Source of the DNA: Clostridiales bacterium
GTDB taxonomy: Bacteria > Bacillota > Clostridia > Christensenellales > Aristaeellaceae
Length of the DNA stretch: 7,925 bases
NCBI GenBank assembly: GCA_012514225.1
Contig: JAAZAQ010000084.1
Location: forward strand, 1-7,925
Reading direction: 5' to 3'
A program made the position numbers and the translations under genes. Shown here piece by piece: positions 1-6,139 of this stretch; the stretch's first letter is position 1, and each line of letters begins with the position of its first letter. The notes under the pieces are model-generated. The model was not told where the DNA came from. It saw only the letters and a program-made list of their open reading frames with translations, and searched no databases.

Positions 1-1089
1 CGCATCAGCCCGAAAACCAAGGTGCAGAACCTGAGCATCGCGCAAAAGCAGCTCATCGAGATCGCCAAGGCCATCTCCATGGACGCCAAGGTCATCATCA
101 TGGACGAGCCGACCAGCGCGCTGAGCCCGACGGAAATCAGCAGCCTGTTCAAGGTCATCCGGCGGCTGAAGTCCGAGGGCGTGTCCATCATCTACATCTC
201 CCACAAGCTCGACGAGGTGCTGGAAATCTCCGACCGCGTCACGATTTTGAGGGACGGGTGCGTGGTGGGAACCGCCGGCGCGGGCGAACTGGACAAGGAG
301 CAGCTCATCACCATGATGGTGGGGCGCGAGATGAAGGAGCTGTTCCCCGTATGCCACCGGGACGTCCACGACAGGGTGCTGGAGGTGCGCGGCCTGAGCA
401 GCGACAAGGTGACCGACGTCACCTTCCACGTCAACCGCGGGGAAATCGTCGGGTTTTCCGGCCTGATGGGCGCCGGGCGGACGGAAATGACCAACGCGCT
501 GTACGGCATCGACAAGCGTGCCGCCGGGGAAATCCTGGTCGGCGGGGTTCCCCTGCCGCCGGACTCACCCCAGGCCGCCAAGCGCATGGGAATCGGCCTG
601 GTCACCGAAAACCGGAAGGAGCAGGGCATCTTCGCCAGCCTTTCGGTCAAGCAGAACATCTCCGTGGCCGCGCTCGCCCAGTATGCCAAAAGCGGCGTCA
701 TCTCCCGCAAGCGGGAGGGCAGCGACGTGGAAAACATCGTCAGGGAGATGTCCATCAAGACGCCCTCGCTGCAACAGACCATCAACAAGCTGTCCGGCGG
801 CAACCAGCAAAAGGCCCTGCTCGCCCGGTGGCTGATCGACAGGAACCTCAAGGTGCTCATCGTCGACGAGCCGACCCGCGGCATCGACGTGGCCGCCAAG
901 TCCGAAATCTACAGGATTCTCAGCCGCCTGGCCGGCGAAGGCCTGGCCATCGTGATGATTTCCTCCGAGATGACGGAAATCCTGGGCATGTGCGACCGCA
1001 TCTACGTGATGAAGGACGGACGGATTACCGGCGAGTTCCACAAGGATGCGGCGGACGAGCGGATGCTGCTGGAGAAGGCAATCAGCTGA
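1..1089 (+). CDS. Sugar-type ABC transporter ATP-binding protein (RbsA/MglA-like), 5'-truncated by window edge
   Basis: This is the energising subunit of a carbohydrate-type ABC importer, a cytoplasmic protein with two fused nucleotide-binding domains. The reading frame is open from base 1, so the gene begins upstream. Alignment with the second ATPase in this window suggests about 133 N-terminal residues are missing, including the first Walker A. Seen in order: the degenerate first signature LSIAQKQ (bases 31-51), Walker B IIMDEPTSAL, and the H-loop YISHK (His codon 202-204). The second domain has the family-typical GLMGAGRTE in place of a normal Walker A (460-486), a full LSGGNQQK signature (790-813) and Walker B LIVDEPTRGID. 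The fragment encodes 362 residues, so the full protein would be about 495, normal for the family. A URO-D-like gene, not a permease, follows 45 bases later, so the matching permease and binding protein presumably lie upstream. The substrate cannot be told from the ATPase. Confidence 0.95.
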   Translation, partial: RISPKTKVQNLSIAQKQLIEIAKAISMDAKVIIMDEPTSALSPTEISSLFKVIRRLKSEGVSIIYISHKLDEVLEISDRVTILRDGCVVGTAGAGELDKEQLITMMVGREMKELFPVCHRDVHDRVLEVRGLSSDKVTDVTFHVNRGEIVGFSGLMGAGRTEMTNALYGIDKRAAGEILVGGVPLPPDSPQAAKRMGIGLVTENRKEQGIFASLSVKQNISVAALAQYAKSGVISRKREGSDVENIVREMSIKTPSLQQTINKLSGGNQQKALLARWLIDRNLKVLIVDEPTRGIDVAAKSEIYRILSRLAGEGLAIVMISSEMTEILGMCDRIYVMKDGRITGEFHKDAADERMLLEKAIS

Positions 1090-1103
1090 CCCCGGGCCCG
1101 GGG
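1090..1103. repeat. Perfect 14-base GC palindrome directly after a stop codon
   Basis: CCCCGGGCCCGGGG starts on the base after the TGA of the upstream ATPase gene. As RNA it could form only a short hairpin (about five pairs, four-base loop). No T-run follows, so it does not look like an intrinsic terminator. It may be a minor intercistronic structure or chance in GC-rich DNA. Confidence 0.4.
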
Positions 1104-1134
1104 CGAAGAAAACGACGGAAACGGGAGAGCGCGC

Positions 1135-2160
1135 ATGAATCACCGGGAACGGTTCATATCCCTGCTCGCCGCGCGGAAGGCGGACCGGCGGGGTTTCTGG
1201 AAGGGCAACCCTTCTGCGGACGCGCTGAAGGCGTATTACCCGCATTACGGGGTCGACACCCCCCTGAAGCTCGCGCAGCGCCTGGGCGACGACTTTTACT
1301 GGCTGCCCGCCGACCTGGTGAGCTGGAAGAACGCCTCGGGGAAGGACGTGTTCGATCACGTGGGCAAAATGGCCGGCGACGGCCAGGAGTCCGGGCCGAT
1401 CTTCGCGGAGTGCGAGGACCCGAAGGAAATCGAGCGCCACGACACCTTCCCGGACCCTGAGACCTTCGACCTGGACGGATACGGACGGCTGCTGGACAAG
1501 GCGCTGGCAACCGGCATGGGCGTCGCAGGCGGCGCCTGGTCCTGTTTTTATCACGTCGTTTCCGACTATTTCGGGATGGAGAACTATTTCTGCAAGATGC
1601 ACACCGACCCCGCGGTCGTACACGCGCTGACCGAGCGGGTGGTGGACCTGTTCGCGCGGGTCAACGAAAAGGTGCTGGAGCGCTACCGGGACAAGGTGGA
1701 CTGCCTGTTCATGGGCAACGACTTCGGCACCCAGCTGGACCTGATGGTCAGCCCGGAGCACTTCCGGGCGTTCATCCTCCCCTACTACAAGAAGCTGTTC
1801 GCCATCGCCTACAAGTACAATAAGCCGGTCATGCTGCACAGCTGCGGGGCCATCGGGCGCGTCATCCCGGACCTCGTCGACGCGGGCATCAGCGCGCTGC
1901 ACCCCCTGCAGGCGCTGGCGAAGGGTATGGACGCGGAAAGCCTGAAGCAATACCGCAATGACCTGCTGTTCGTCGGGGGAATCGACACGCAGTGGCTGCT
2001 ACCCTTCGGCACGCCCCGGCAGGTGAAGGAAGAGGTCTTCCGCATCGCCGGGCTGTGGGGCGACGGATGGGTCGTATCCCCCAGCCACGAAGCGCTGCTG
2101 CACAACGTCCCGGCCGCCAACCTTGAGGCGATGCGCGAGGCGGCCCGGGAACTGGATTGA
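1135..2160 (+). CDS. URO-D/MtaA-like family protein (copy 1; putative corrinoid-type methyltransferase)
   Basis: This 341-residue cytoplasmic protein has the uroporphyrinogen decarboxylase fold and resembles the MtaA/CmuA-like branch. It starts at ATG 1135 with GGGAGAG six bases upstream. Seen: an N-terminal FWKGNP segment (residues 21-26), a GNDFGTQ loop (194-200) followed by a SPEHF...ILPYYKK helix (206-220), the HSCG motif (235-238), GGIDTQWLLPFGTP (281-294) and a C-terminal PSHEALLHNVPAANLEAM (316-333). In MtaA/MtbA-type enzymes a His-X-Cys pair plus a later Cys bind zinc that activates a thiol for methyl transfer. Here His235 and Cys237 are present, but the C-terminal third ligand would have to be something other than Cys (His318 or His323 are candidates). 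It lies between the ATPase gene and URO-D copy 2 (22-base gap), so is probably co-transcribed with both. A role in haem synthesis is unlikely from context. Substrate and exact reaction are unknown. Confidence 0.85.
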   Translation: MNHRERFISLLAARKADRRGFWKGNPSADALKAYYPHYGVDTPLKLAQRLGDDFYWLPADLVSWKNASGKDVFDHVGKMAGDGQESGPIFAECEDPKEIERHDTFPDPETFDLDGYGRLLDKALATGMGVAGGAWSCFYHVVSDYFGMENYFCKMHTDPAVVHALTERVVDLFARVNEKVLERYRDKVDCLFMGNDFGTQLDLMVSPEHFRAFILPYYKKLFAIAYKYNKPVMLHSCGAIGRVIPDLVDAGISALHPLQALAKGMDAESLKQYRNDLLFVGGIDTQWLLPFGTPRQVKEEVFRIAGLWGDGWVVSPSHEALLHNVPAANLEAMREAARELD

Positions 2161-2171
2161 ACGACACACCC

Positions 2172-2178
2172 GAGGAGA
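2172..2178 (+). promoter_or_regulatory. Ribosome-binding site that sets the start of URO-D copy 2
   Basis: GAGGAGA sits four bases before ATG 2183. The same frame is open back to 2123 with an upstream ATG, but that start would overlap the end of the preceding gene by 38 bases and add about 20 arginine-rich residues unlike the family. The start at 2183 is therefore preferred. Confidence 0.8.
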
Positions 2179-2182
2179 GAAT

Positions 2183-3406
2183 ATGAAAAAAGACCACGCC
2201 ATCCTGAAACCCCTGGCCGAAGAGCTGGCCCGGATTGCCGCACTCCCCGTCCAGAAGGAGAAAAGGGCGCTCTGGACCCGGAACAACGACCTGGAGCCGA
2301 CCCGGCCGCTGGTCTATATCGACCAGTTGCCCTGGCATGAAATCGCGGCGAGCCCGGAGATGAAGCTGGGCTGCGAGGACCCCTTCCTGCGCGTGGTCGA
2401 GCAGCGCATCCGCGAGACACTGTACCGGTGGAAGCACTTCCCCTGCGACATGGTCGTGGAGGAGCGCATCGACCTCCCCCACGCCGTCACCGGCGTGGAC
2501 TACGGCACCCACGTCAAGGAGGAAGGCCTCTACACGGACAAGGAGAACGACATCTATTCCCACGACTACCAGGAGCAGCTCAACACCCCGGAAGACGTGG
2601 AGAACCTGAAGTTCGACAGCGTTACGGTCGACCGGGCCTTGGACGCGGAGCGGCTCGCGGAATGCGAGCGGATATTTGAGGGCATCCTGCCGGTGCGATT
2701 CGAGGGCGTGCAGATTCACGCCGGGGTATGGGACCGGATCGCCCAGCTGCGGGAGCCGGAGACCATGCTGCTGGACCTGATTGACCGGCCGGAGTTTACG
2801 GAGCAGATCGTCATCAGGCTCCGGGACATCACCATGGACACCGTGCGGCAGTGCGAGCAGCTGGGCCTGCTCGACAACCAGCTGCAGTACGTGCATTGCA
2901 CGGGCGCCTACACCAACGACCTGCCCCGGCCCGAAGGCGGCAAGGTGCTGGCGAAAAACGTCTGGGCGTTCGGCATGTCGCAGATTTTTAACTCCGTGTC
3001 CAAGGACATGCACGAGGCGTTCGACATCGACCTGCTGATGCCGCTGTACGACATGTTCGGCCTGATGTACTACGGCTGCTGCGAGCCGCTGCACAACAAA
3101 ATCGACATTGTGCGCAAGATCAGGAACGTCCGCAAGGTCTCCATGTCGCCCTGGGCGGATATCGACCGGGGCGCCGAGAGCATCTCCGGCGACTTCGTCT
3201 TCTCCCTGAAGCCGCGGCCCTCCCTCATCGGCAACGGCACCTTCGAGGAAGAGCCCATCCGCCAGCAGATGCAACAGGCGAAGGATGCCTGCGCGCGCTA
3301 CAAGACCCCCTGCGAATTCATCCTCAAGGACGTGAGCACCGTGCAGGGCCGCCTGGACTTCCTGGACAAGTGGAACCGGGTCGCGATGGAAATCGCCCAG
3401 TCCTGA
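2183..3406 (+). CDS. Divergent URO-D-superfamily protein (copy 2), function unknown
   Basis: This 407-residue protein belongs, by overall pattern, to a long-form divergent branch of the uroporphyrinogen decarboxylase superfamily often annotated only as hypothetical or URO-D-like. Seen: no signal peptide or membrane segment; VHCTGAYTND (residues 237-246); MYYGCCEPLHNKIDIVRKI (295-313) with adjacent cysteines Cys299-Cys300 and His304; KVSMSPWADIDRGAE (318-332) in the place where the fold carries its late strands; and FILKDVSTVQGR (379-390) near the end. The HxCG zinc motif of copy 1 is absent. GCCE occupies what looks like the equivalent strand, so metal ligation, if any, must differ. It sits 22 bases after copy 1 and is last before the 184-base intergenic region, making it the probable final gene of the upstream operon. 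Family assignment rests on recalled motif pattern rather than a search; the reaction is unknown. Confidence 0.75.
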   Translation: MKKDHAILKPLAEELARIAALPVQKEKRALWTRNNDLEPTRPLVYIDQLPWHEIAASPEMKLGCEDPFLRVVEQRIRETLYRWKHFPCDMVVEERIDLPHAVTGVDYGTHVKEEGLYTDKENDIYSHDYQEQLNTPEDVENLKFDSVTVDRALDAERLAECERIFEGILPVRFEGVQIHAGVWDRIAQLREPETMLLDLIDRPEFTEQIVIRLRDITMDTVRQCEQLGLLDNQLQYVHCTGAYTNDLPRPEGGKVLAKNVWAFGMSQIFNSVSKDMHEAFDIDLLMPLYDMFGLMYYGCCEPLHNKIDIVRKIRNVRKVSMSPWADIDRGAESISGDFVFSLKPRPSLIGNGTFEEEPIRQQMQQAKDACARYKTPCEFILKDVSTVQGRLDFLDKWNRVAMEIAQS

Positions 3407-3416
3407 AACGAATCAA

Positions 3417-3438
3417 CGGGATAAAACTTGTTTTCCCG
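3417..3438. repeat. Inverted repeat (CGGG / AAAA...TTTT / CCCG) after URO-D copy 2
   Basis: Eleven bases after the stop codon, CGGG-AT-AAAA-CTTG-TTTT-CCCG can fold into eight pairs with a two-base bulge and a CTTG loop. Its right arm (CCCG 3435-3438) is shared with the larger hairpin at 3434-3471, so the two are mutually exclusive. No T-run follows the stem, so it is not a clear terminator; it may mark the 3' end of the upstream transcript. Confidence 0.4.
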
Positions 3439-3471
3439 CCCCGGGCGCCTGTCCTAACTTGCGGGGCGGGA
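3434..3471. repeat. Ten-base-pair GC-rich inverted repeat in the intergenic region
   Basis: TCCCGCCCCG (3434-3443) is perfectly complementary to CGGGGCGGGA (3462-3471), enclosing 18 bases. The right arm overlaps the proposed -35 element. No T-run follows on either strand, so a simple intrinsic terminator is not supported. It could stabilise the 3' end of the upstream mRNA or be a DNA-level operator element. Confidence 0.5.
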
Positions 3472-3523
3472 GCCGTCTGCGATAGAATGGCATGACAGGG
3501 CGCCATCGCCAACAGGCGCCATC
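3444..3523. repeat. Three ACAGGCGCC-like elements around the candidate promoter
   Basis: An inverted copy GGCGCCTGT lies at 3444-3452. Two direct copies follow: ACAGGGCGCCATC (3495-3507, with one extra G) and ACAGGCGCCATC (3512-3523). The first lies just upstream of the proposed -35, the second at about the expected transcription start and the third about 17 bases later. This layout resembles repressor operators flanking a promoter. GGCGCC is itself palindromic, so an RNA hairpin or chance in GC-rich DNA remains possible. Confidence 0.45.
3459..3488 (+). promoter_or_regulatory. Candidate sigma-70/sigma-A promoter for the second transporter cassette
   Basis: TTGCGG (3459-3464, three of six consensus bases) and TAGAAT (3483-3488, five of six) are 18 bases apart. 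Transcription would start near 3495, giving a leader of about 95 bases before the binding-protein gene. It is the best match in the longest intergenic region, where a new transcription unit is expected. The -35 is weak, in keeping with an activated or otherwise controlled promoter. Confidence 0.5.
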
Positions 3524-3540
3524 ATCAATAGACCCGGGCC

Positions 3541-3560
3541 TAGCCGGAGCATTCCGGTTA
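3541..3560 (+). repeat. Small hairpin in the binding-protein mRNA leader
   Basis: TAGCCGGA-GCAT-TCCGGTTA can form eight pairs including one G-U, with a GCAT loop, 30 bases before the start codon. An AT-rich stretch follows and then the ribosome-binding site GGGAGG (3575-3580), ten bases from ATG 3591. It may stabilise the leader or set spacing. I recognise no known riboswitch in the leader, and no cobalamin-riboswitch B12 box. Confidence 0.4.
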
Positions 3561-3590
3561 AATATATGAAAATCGGGAGGAAAACTGCAA

Positions 3591-4553
3591 ATGAGGAAAC
3601 TGTGCCTGGTGCTGCTCGCCGCGATGCTGCTGGCGGCGCCCCTGTCCCTTGGAATGGCCGAGGCGGACAAGTCCGAGCAACTCTACATCCAGGTCAGCGC
3701 GCTGGGCGGGCTGGACTACTTCTACGACCATATGCTGGGCTGCGAGATGGCCGGCAAGGAACTGGGCGTGAAGACCGAGTACGTCGGCCCCGTGGACTAT
3801 GACATGACCGCGATGGTCGCCGCCTTCGAGCAAGCGATTGCCAAGAAGCCCAACGGCATCGTGGTCGTCGGCTTCGAGGACACCCTGGTTCCAATCGTGG
3901 ACAAGGCCATTGACGCGGGCATCCCGGTGGTGACGGTGGACGCCGACCTGCCCACCTCCAAGCGCGTGTCCTTCGTGGGCACCGGCAACTACACCGCCGG
4001 CTTCACCGGCGGCACCTACATGGCCAAGGCGCTGGACGGCAAGGGTAAAATTGTCCTGATGACCAAACCCGGTCAGAGCAACCTGGAGGAGCGCATCCGC
4101 GGCTACCAGGAAGCCCTGGCCGCCTATCCGGAAATCGAAATCGTGCAGATTGCCGATACCCAGTCCGACCCCGTTGTGGCCGCCCAGGCTGCCGCGGCGA
4201 TGCTGCAGAAATTCCCGGACCTGGCCGGTATCGCCTGCGTTGAAGGCGCCGGCGGCGCCGGCGCCGCCACGGCCGTGAAGGAAGCGGGCAAGGTGGGCCA
4301 GGTAAAAATCATCTCCATGGACCGCGGCGAGGACGTGCTGGCGGACATCGAGGCCGGCGTCATCACCGCCTCCGTCGCCCAGCAGACCGCGCTGATGCCC
4401 TATTACGCCATCCAGATTCTGATGAACATCAACAACTCCAACGTCGCCATCACCACGGACAACAAGGCGGCGGGCGTCGCCGGCGTGCCGGCGGTCGTTG
4501 ACACCGGCGTCATCATCATCGACGCCCAGAACGCGCAGTATTTCAAGCGCTGA
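3591..4553 (+). CDS. Sugar-type ABC transporter substrate-binding protein (RbsB-like, Peripla_BP_4 type)
   Basis: This 320-residue secreted receptor would capture the substrate outside the membrane and deliver it to the permease at 6132-7088. Seen: an N-terminal signal peptide (MRK, then a hydrophobic core at about residues 4-20, likely cleaved near GMA/AEA at 21-25). Family-typical elements follow: PNGIVVVGF (87-95), GIPVVTVDADLP (110-121), VGTGNYTAGFTGG (129-141), EERIRGYQEA (166-175) and the C-terminal lobe GAGGAGAATAVKEAG (219-233), ISMDRGEDVL (241-250) and EAGVITASVAQQ (254-265). Length is normal for RbsB/XylF-type proteins. There is no lipobox cysteine near the cleavage site; the only signal-region Cys is residue 5. 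That is unusual for a Gram-positive importer. It is the first gene after the candidate promoter and is followed by a strong hairpin, as often seen for highly expressed binding proteins. Ligand unknown; ribose-, galactose- or inositol-like compounds are typical of the family. Confidence 0.93.
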   Translation: MRKLCLVLLAAMLLAAPLSLGMAEADKSEQLYIQVSALGGLDYFYDHMLGCEMAGKELGVKTEYVGPVDYDMTAMVAAFEQAIAKKPNGIVVVGFEDTLVPIVDKAIDAGIPVVTVDADLPTSKRVSFVGTGNYTAGFTGGTYMAKALDGKGKIVLMTKPGQSNLEERIRGYQEALAAYPEIEIVQIADTQSDPVVAAQAAAAMLQKFPDLAGIACVEGAGGAGAATAVKEAGKVGQVKIISMDRGEDVLADIEAGVITASVAQQTALMPYYAIQILMNINNSNVAITTDNKAAGVAGVPAVVDTGVIIIDAQNAQYFKR

Positions 4554-4567
4554 ACCCCGGAAGCGCG

Positions 4568-4597
4568 CGGGAAGGGCGGGTTTGACCGCCCTTCCCG
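4568..4597 (+). promoter_or_regulatory. Strong intercistronic stem-loop between binding protein and ATPase genes
   Basis: CGGGAAGGGCGG and CCGCCCTTCCCG form a perfect 12-pair stem with a six-base loop GTTTGA, starting 15 bases after the stop codon. The following ACCTTTGAGG has no T-run, so it is not a classic terminator. Position and strength fit the known arrangement in binding-protein operons (as in malE-malF), where such a structure protects the 3' end of the upstream mRNA and gives more receptor than ATPase and permease. The functional reading is inferred. Confidence 0.7.
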
Positions 4598-4604
4598 GAC
4601 CTTT

Positions 4605-4609
4605 GAGGT
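4605..4609 (+). promoter_or_regulatory. Ribosome-binding site for the TTG-started ATPase gene
   Basis: GAGGT lies six bases before TTG 4616 and supports that start: the protein then begins MSEYILEAQGIEKSFPGVKA, the standard N-terminus of this family. There is no ATG or GTG at a suitable place. The rarer TTG may lower expression relative to the binding protein, adding to the hairpin's effect. Confidence 0.75.
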
Positions 4610-4615
4610 AGGCCT

Positions 4616-6139
4616 TTGAGCGAATACATACTGGAAGCCCAGGGCATCGAAAAATCCTTCCCCGGCGTCAAGGCGCTGGACAAGGTGGATTTCGCGGTCC
4701 GCCGCGGCGAGGTGCACGCCCTGGTCGGGGAAAACGGCGCCGGCAAGTCCACATTGATGATGGTGCTGGGCGGCGTGTACGTCCCCGAGGCGGGCGAGGT
4801 GCACGTCGACGGGAAGGCGGTGAGGTTCCGCTCCCCCCGCGACTCCATCCAAAGCGGCATCGGCATCGTGTTCCAGGAACTGAGCCTGGTGCCCCACCTG
4901 AGCGTGGCGGAGAACATCTACTTCAACCGCCAGCCGGTGAAGCTGGGCGGGCGGATTGACCGCAAGCGCCTCCAGCAGCTGACGACGGAAATGCTCGCCC
5001 GATTCGGCATCACGCACATCAGCCCCGCCACGCTGGTACGGGACCTGTCCATCGCCAACCAGCAGGTCATCGAAATCCTCAAGGCGATGAGCGAGGCGCC
5101 CAAAATCATCGTGCTGGACGAGCCGACCTCCTCGCTGACGGAGGTGGAGGTCGCGCGGCTGTTTGAGAACATCCGCCGGCTGCAAAACGAGGGCATCTCC
5201 TTCGTCTATATTTCCCACCACTTAAACGAGGTCTTCGAGATTGCCGACTCCGTCACGGTTCTGCGCGACGGGCAGAAGGTGGTCACCGCGAAGGTCGCCG
5301 ACGTGGACGAGGATTTCCTCATCAGCCACATGGTGGGGCGCTCCATCGAAAACATCTACGGCAGCCGGGCCGCTGACGCCCCCCTGGGCGAGGTCATCTT
5401 CCGAGCGGAAAACCTGACGCGGGAAGGTGTGTTCAGGGACGTGTCCTTTGACGTGCGCGAGGGCGAAATCGTGGGCTTTTCCGGCCTGGTCGGCGCGGGA
5501 AGGACGGAGGTCGCCCGCTCGATTTTTGGCGCGGACCCGCTGACCTCCGGCAGCATGACCCTGGACGGAAAGCCCTTCTGCGTCAACGACTGCGCCCGGG
5601 CCATCAAGGAAAAAGTCGGCTACATGACCGAGGACCGGAAGACCCTGGGGCTGTTCCTGGATTTCGACATCACCCAGAACTTCGCGGCCAACCGGCTGGG
5701 CGGGTACGTGAAGCACGGCATGATGTGCGACGGCGACCTGTGCTTCGTGTCCGAGCAGATTGTGAAGGACTTCCGGGTCGTCACCTCCTCCATCGAGAAA
5801 AAAGTGCGCGAGCTGTCCGGCGGGAACCAGCAGAAGGTGCTGCTGGCCTCCTGGATGAGCATCGACCCCAAAATCCTTTTCGTCGACGAGCCCACCCGGG
5901 GCGTCGACGTGGGCGCAAAATGGGAAATCTACCAGCTGCTGCGGAACCTGGCGAAGGAAAAGCGCTGCGGCATCGTGGTCATCTCCTCCGACCTGCCGGA
6001 AATCCTCGGCCTGTCGGACCGCATTGTGGTGATGAAGGAAGGCCGAGTGGCAGGCATCCTGGACGGGAGCACCGCGACCGAAAAAAGCGTGATGAAGCTG
6101 GCCATCGGCTCGGGTGGCGAGGAGGACGGGAATGGGTGA
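4616..6139 (+). CDS. Sugar-type ABC transporter ATP-binding protein, double domain (RbsA/MglA-like)
   Basis: This complete 507-residue cytoplasmic ATPase powers the importer formed with the binding protein before it and the permease after it. Domain 1: Walker A GENGAGKST (residues 38-46), Q-loop in VFQE (85-88), degenerate signature LSIANQQ (144-150), Walker B IIVLDEPTSSL (164-174) and H-loop His201 in YISHH. Domain 2: GLVGAGRTE (290-298) where Arg replaces the Walker A lysine, MTEDRK (337-342), full signature LSGGNQQK (400-407), Walker B ILFVDEPTRGVDVGAK (420-435), and SS at the switch position (457-458) where His is usual. This asymmetry is typical of RbsA/MglA-type proteins, in which the second domain has a degenerate site, and is not a defect. 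The protein resembles the truncated ATPase at 1-1089 along the shared length but differs at many positions, so the two are old paralogues. The last eight bases overlap the permease gene, implying translational coupling. Confidence 0.96.
   Translation: MSEYILEAQGIEKSFPGVKALDKVDFAVRRGEVHALVGENGAGKSTLMMVLGGVYVPEAGEVHVDGKAVRFRSPRDSIQSGIGIVFQELSLVPHLSVAENIYFNRQPVKLGGRIDRKRLQQLTTEMLARFGITHISPATLVRDLSIANQQVIEILKAMSEAPKIIVLDEPTSSLTEVEVARLFENIRRLQNEGISFVYISHHLNEVFEIADSVTVLRDGQKVVTAKVADVDEDFLISHMVGRSIENIYGSRAADAPLGEVIFRAENLTREGVFRDVSFDVREGEIVGFSGLVGAGRTEVARSIFGADPLTSGSMTLDGKPFCVNDCARAIKEKVGYMTEDRKTLGLFLDFDITQNFAANRLGGYVKHGMMCDGDLCFVSEQIVKDFRVVTSSIEKKVRELSGGNQQKVLLASWMSIDPKILFVDEPTRGVDVGAKWEIYQLLRNLAKEKRCGIVVISSDLPEILGLSDRIVVMKEGRVAGILDGSTATEKSVMKLAIGSGGEEDGNG
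6121..6125 (+). promoter_or_regulatory. Ribosome-binding site that sets the permease start
   Basis: GGAGG is six bases before ATG 6132. The frame also has a GTG at 6114, but that has no better ribosome-binding site and would add MARRTG. The ATG start gives an 8-base overlap with the ATPase gene, a common coupling arrangement. Confidence 0.75.

Noticed and set aside
258..1460. Plus-strand frame of 400 codons crossing from the ATPase into URO-D copy 1
   Set aside because: The product is Arg/Gly/Pro-rich with no motif and is in a different frame from two motif-rich proteins; it is a shifted-frame artefact.
565..1950. Long open frame on the minus strand (461 codons) opposite the ATPase and URO-D copy 1
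   Set aside because: It spans two well-supported plus-strand genes and their gap, its product is low-complexity (rich in H, V, L, Q, R) with no family motif, and long antisense frames are expected in GC-rich DNA.
1135..2160. Assignment as true haem-pathway uroporphyrinogen decarboxylase (hemE)
   Set aside because: The HSCG and GNDFGTQ motifs are of the MtaA-like branch, no other haem gene is nearby, and three divergent copies sit with sugar transporters.
1889..3274. Long minus-strand frame opposite URO-D copies 1 and 2
   Set aside because: Same reason: a mirror of GC-rich codon use across two real genes, with no recognisable domain.
3463..3500. GC-rich hairpin considered as a rho-independent terminator for the upstream operon
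   Set aside because: No T-run follows the stem on either strand; T-rich bases lie before it, not after it.
3495..3523. Short direct repeats considered as a CRISPR or transposon remnant
   Set aside because: Only two imperfect 12-13 base direct copies with about 4 bases between them; no array, no transposase and no target-site duplication.
3495..3590. Leader checked for a cobalamin or other known riboswitch
   Set aside because: The leader is only about 95 bases, has no recognisable B12 box and does not match any riboswitch core I know.
5483..5509. Arg in place of Lys in the second Walker A (GLVGAGRTE) of the ATPase; the same change at 460-486
   Set aside because: It looked like a broken site, but GAGRTE is the normal form in the second domain of RbsA/MglA-type ATPases.
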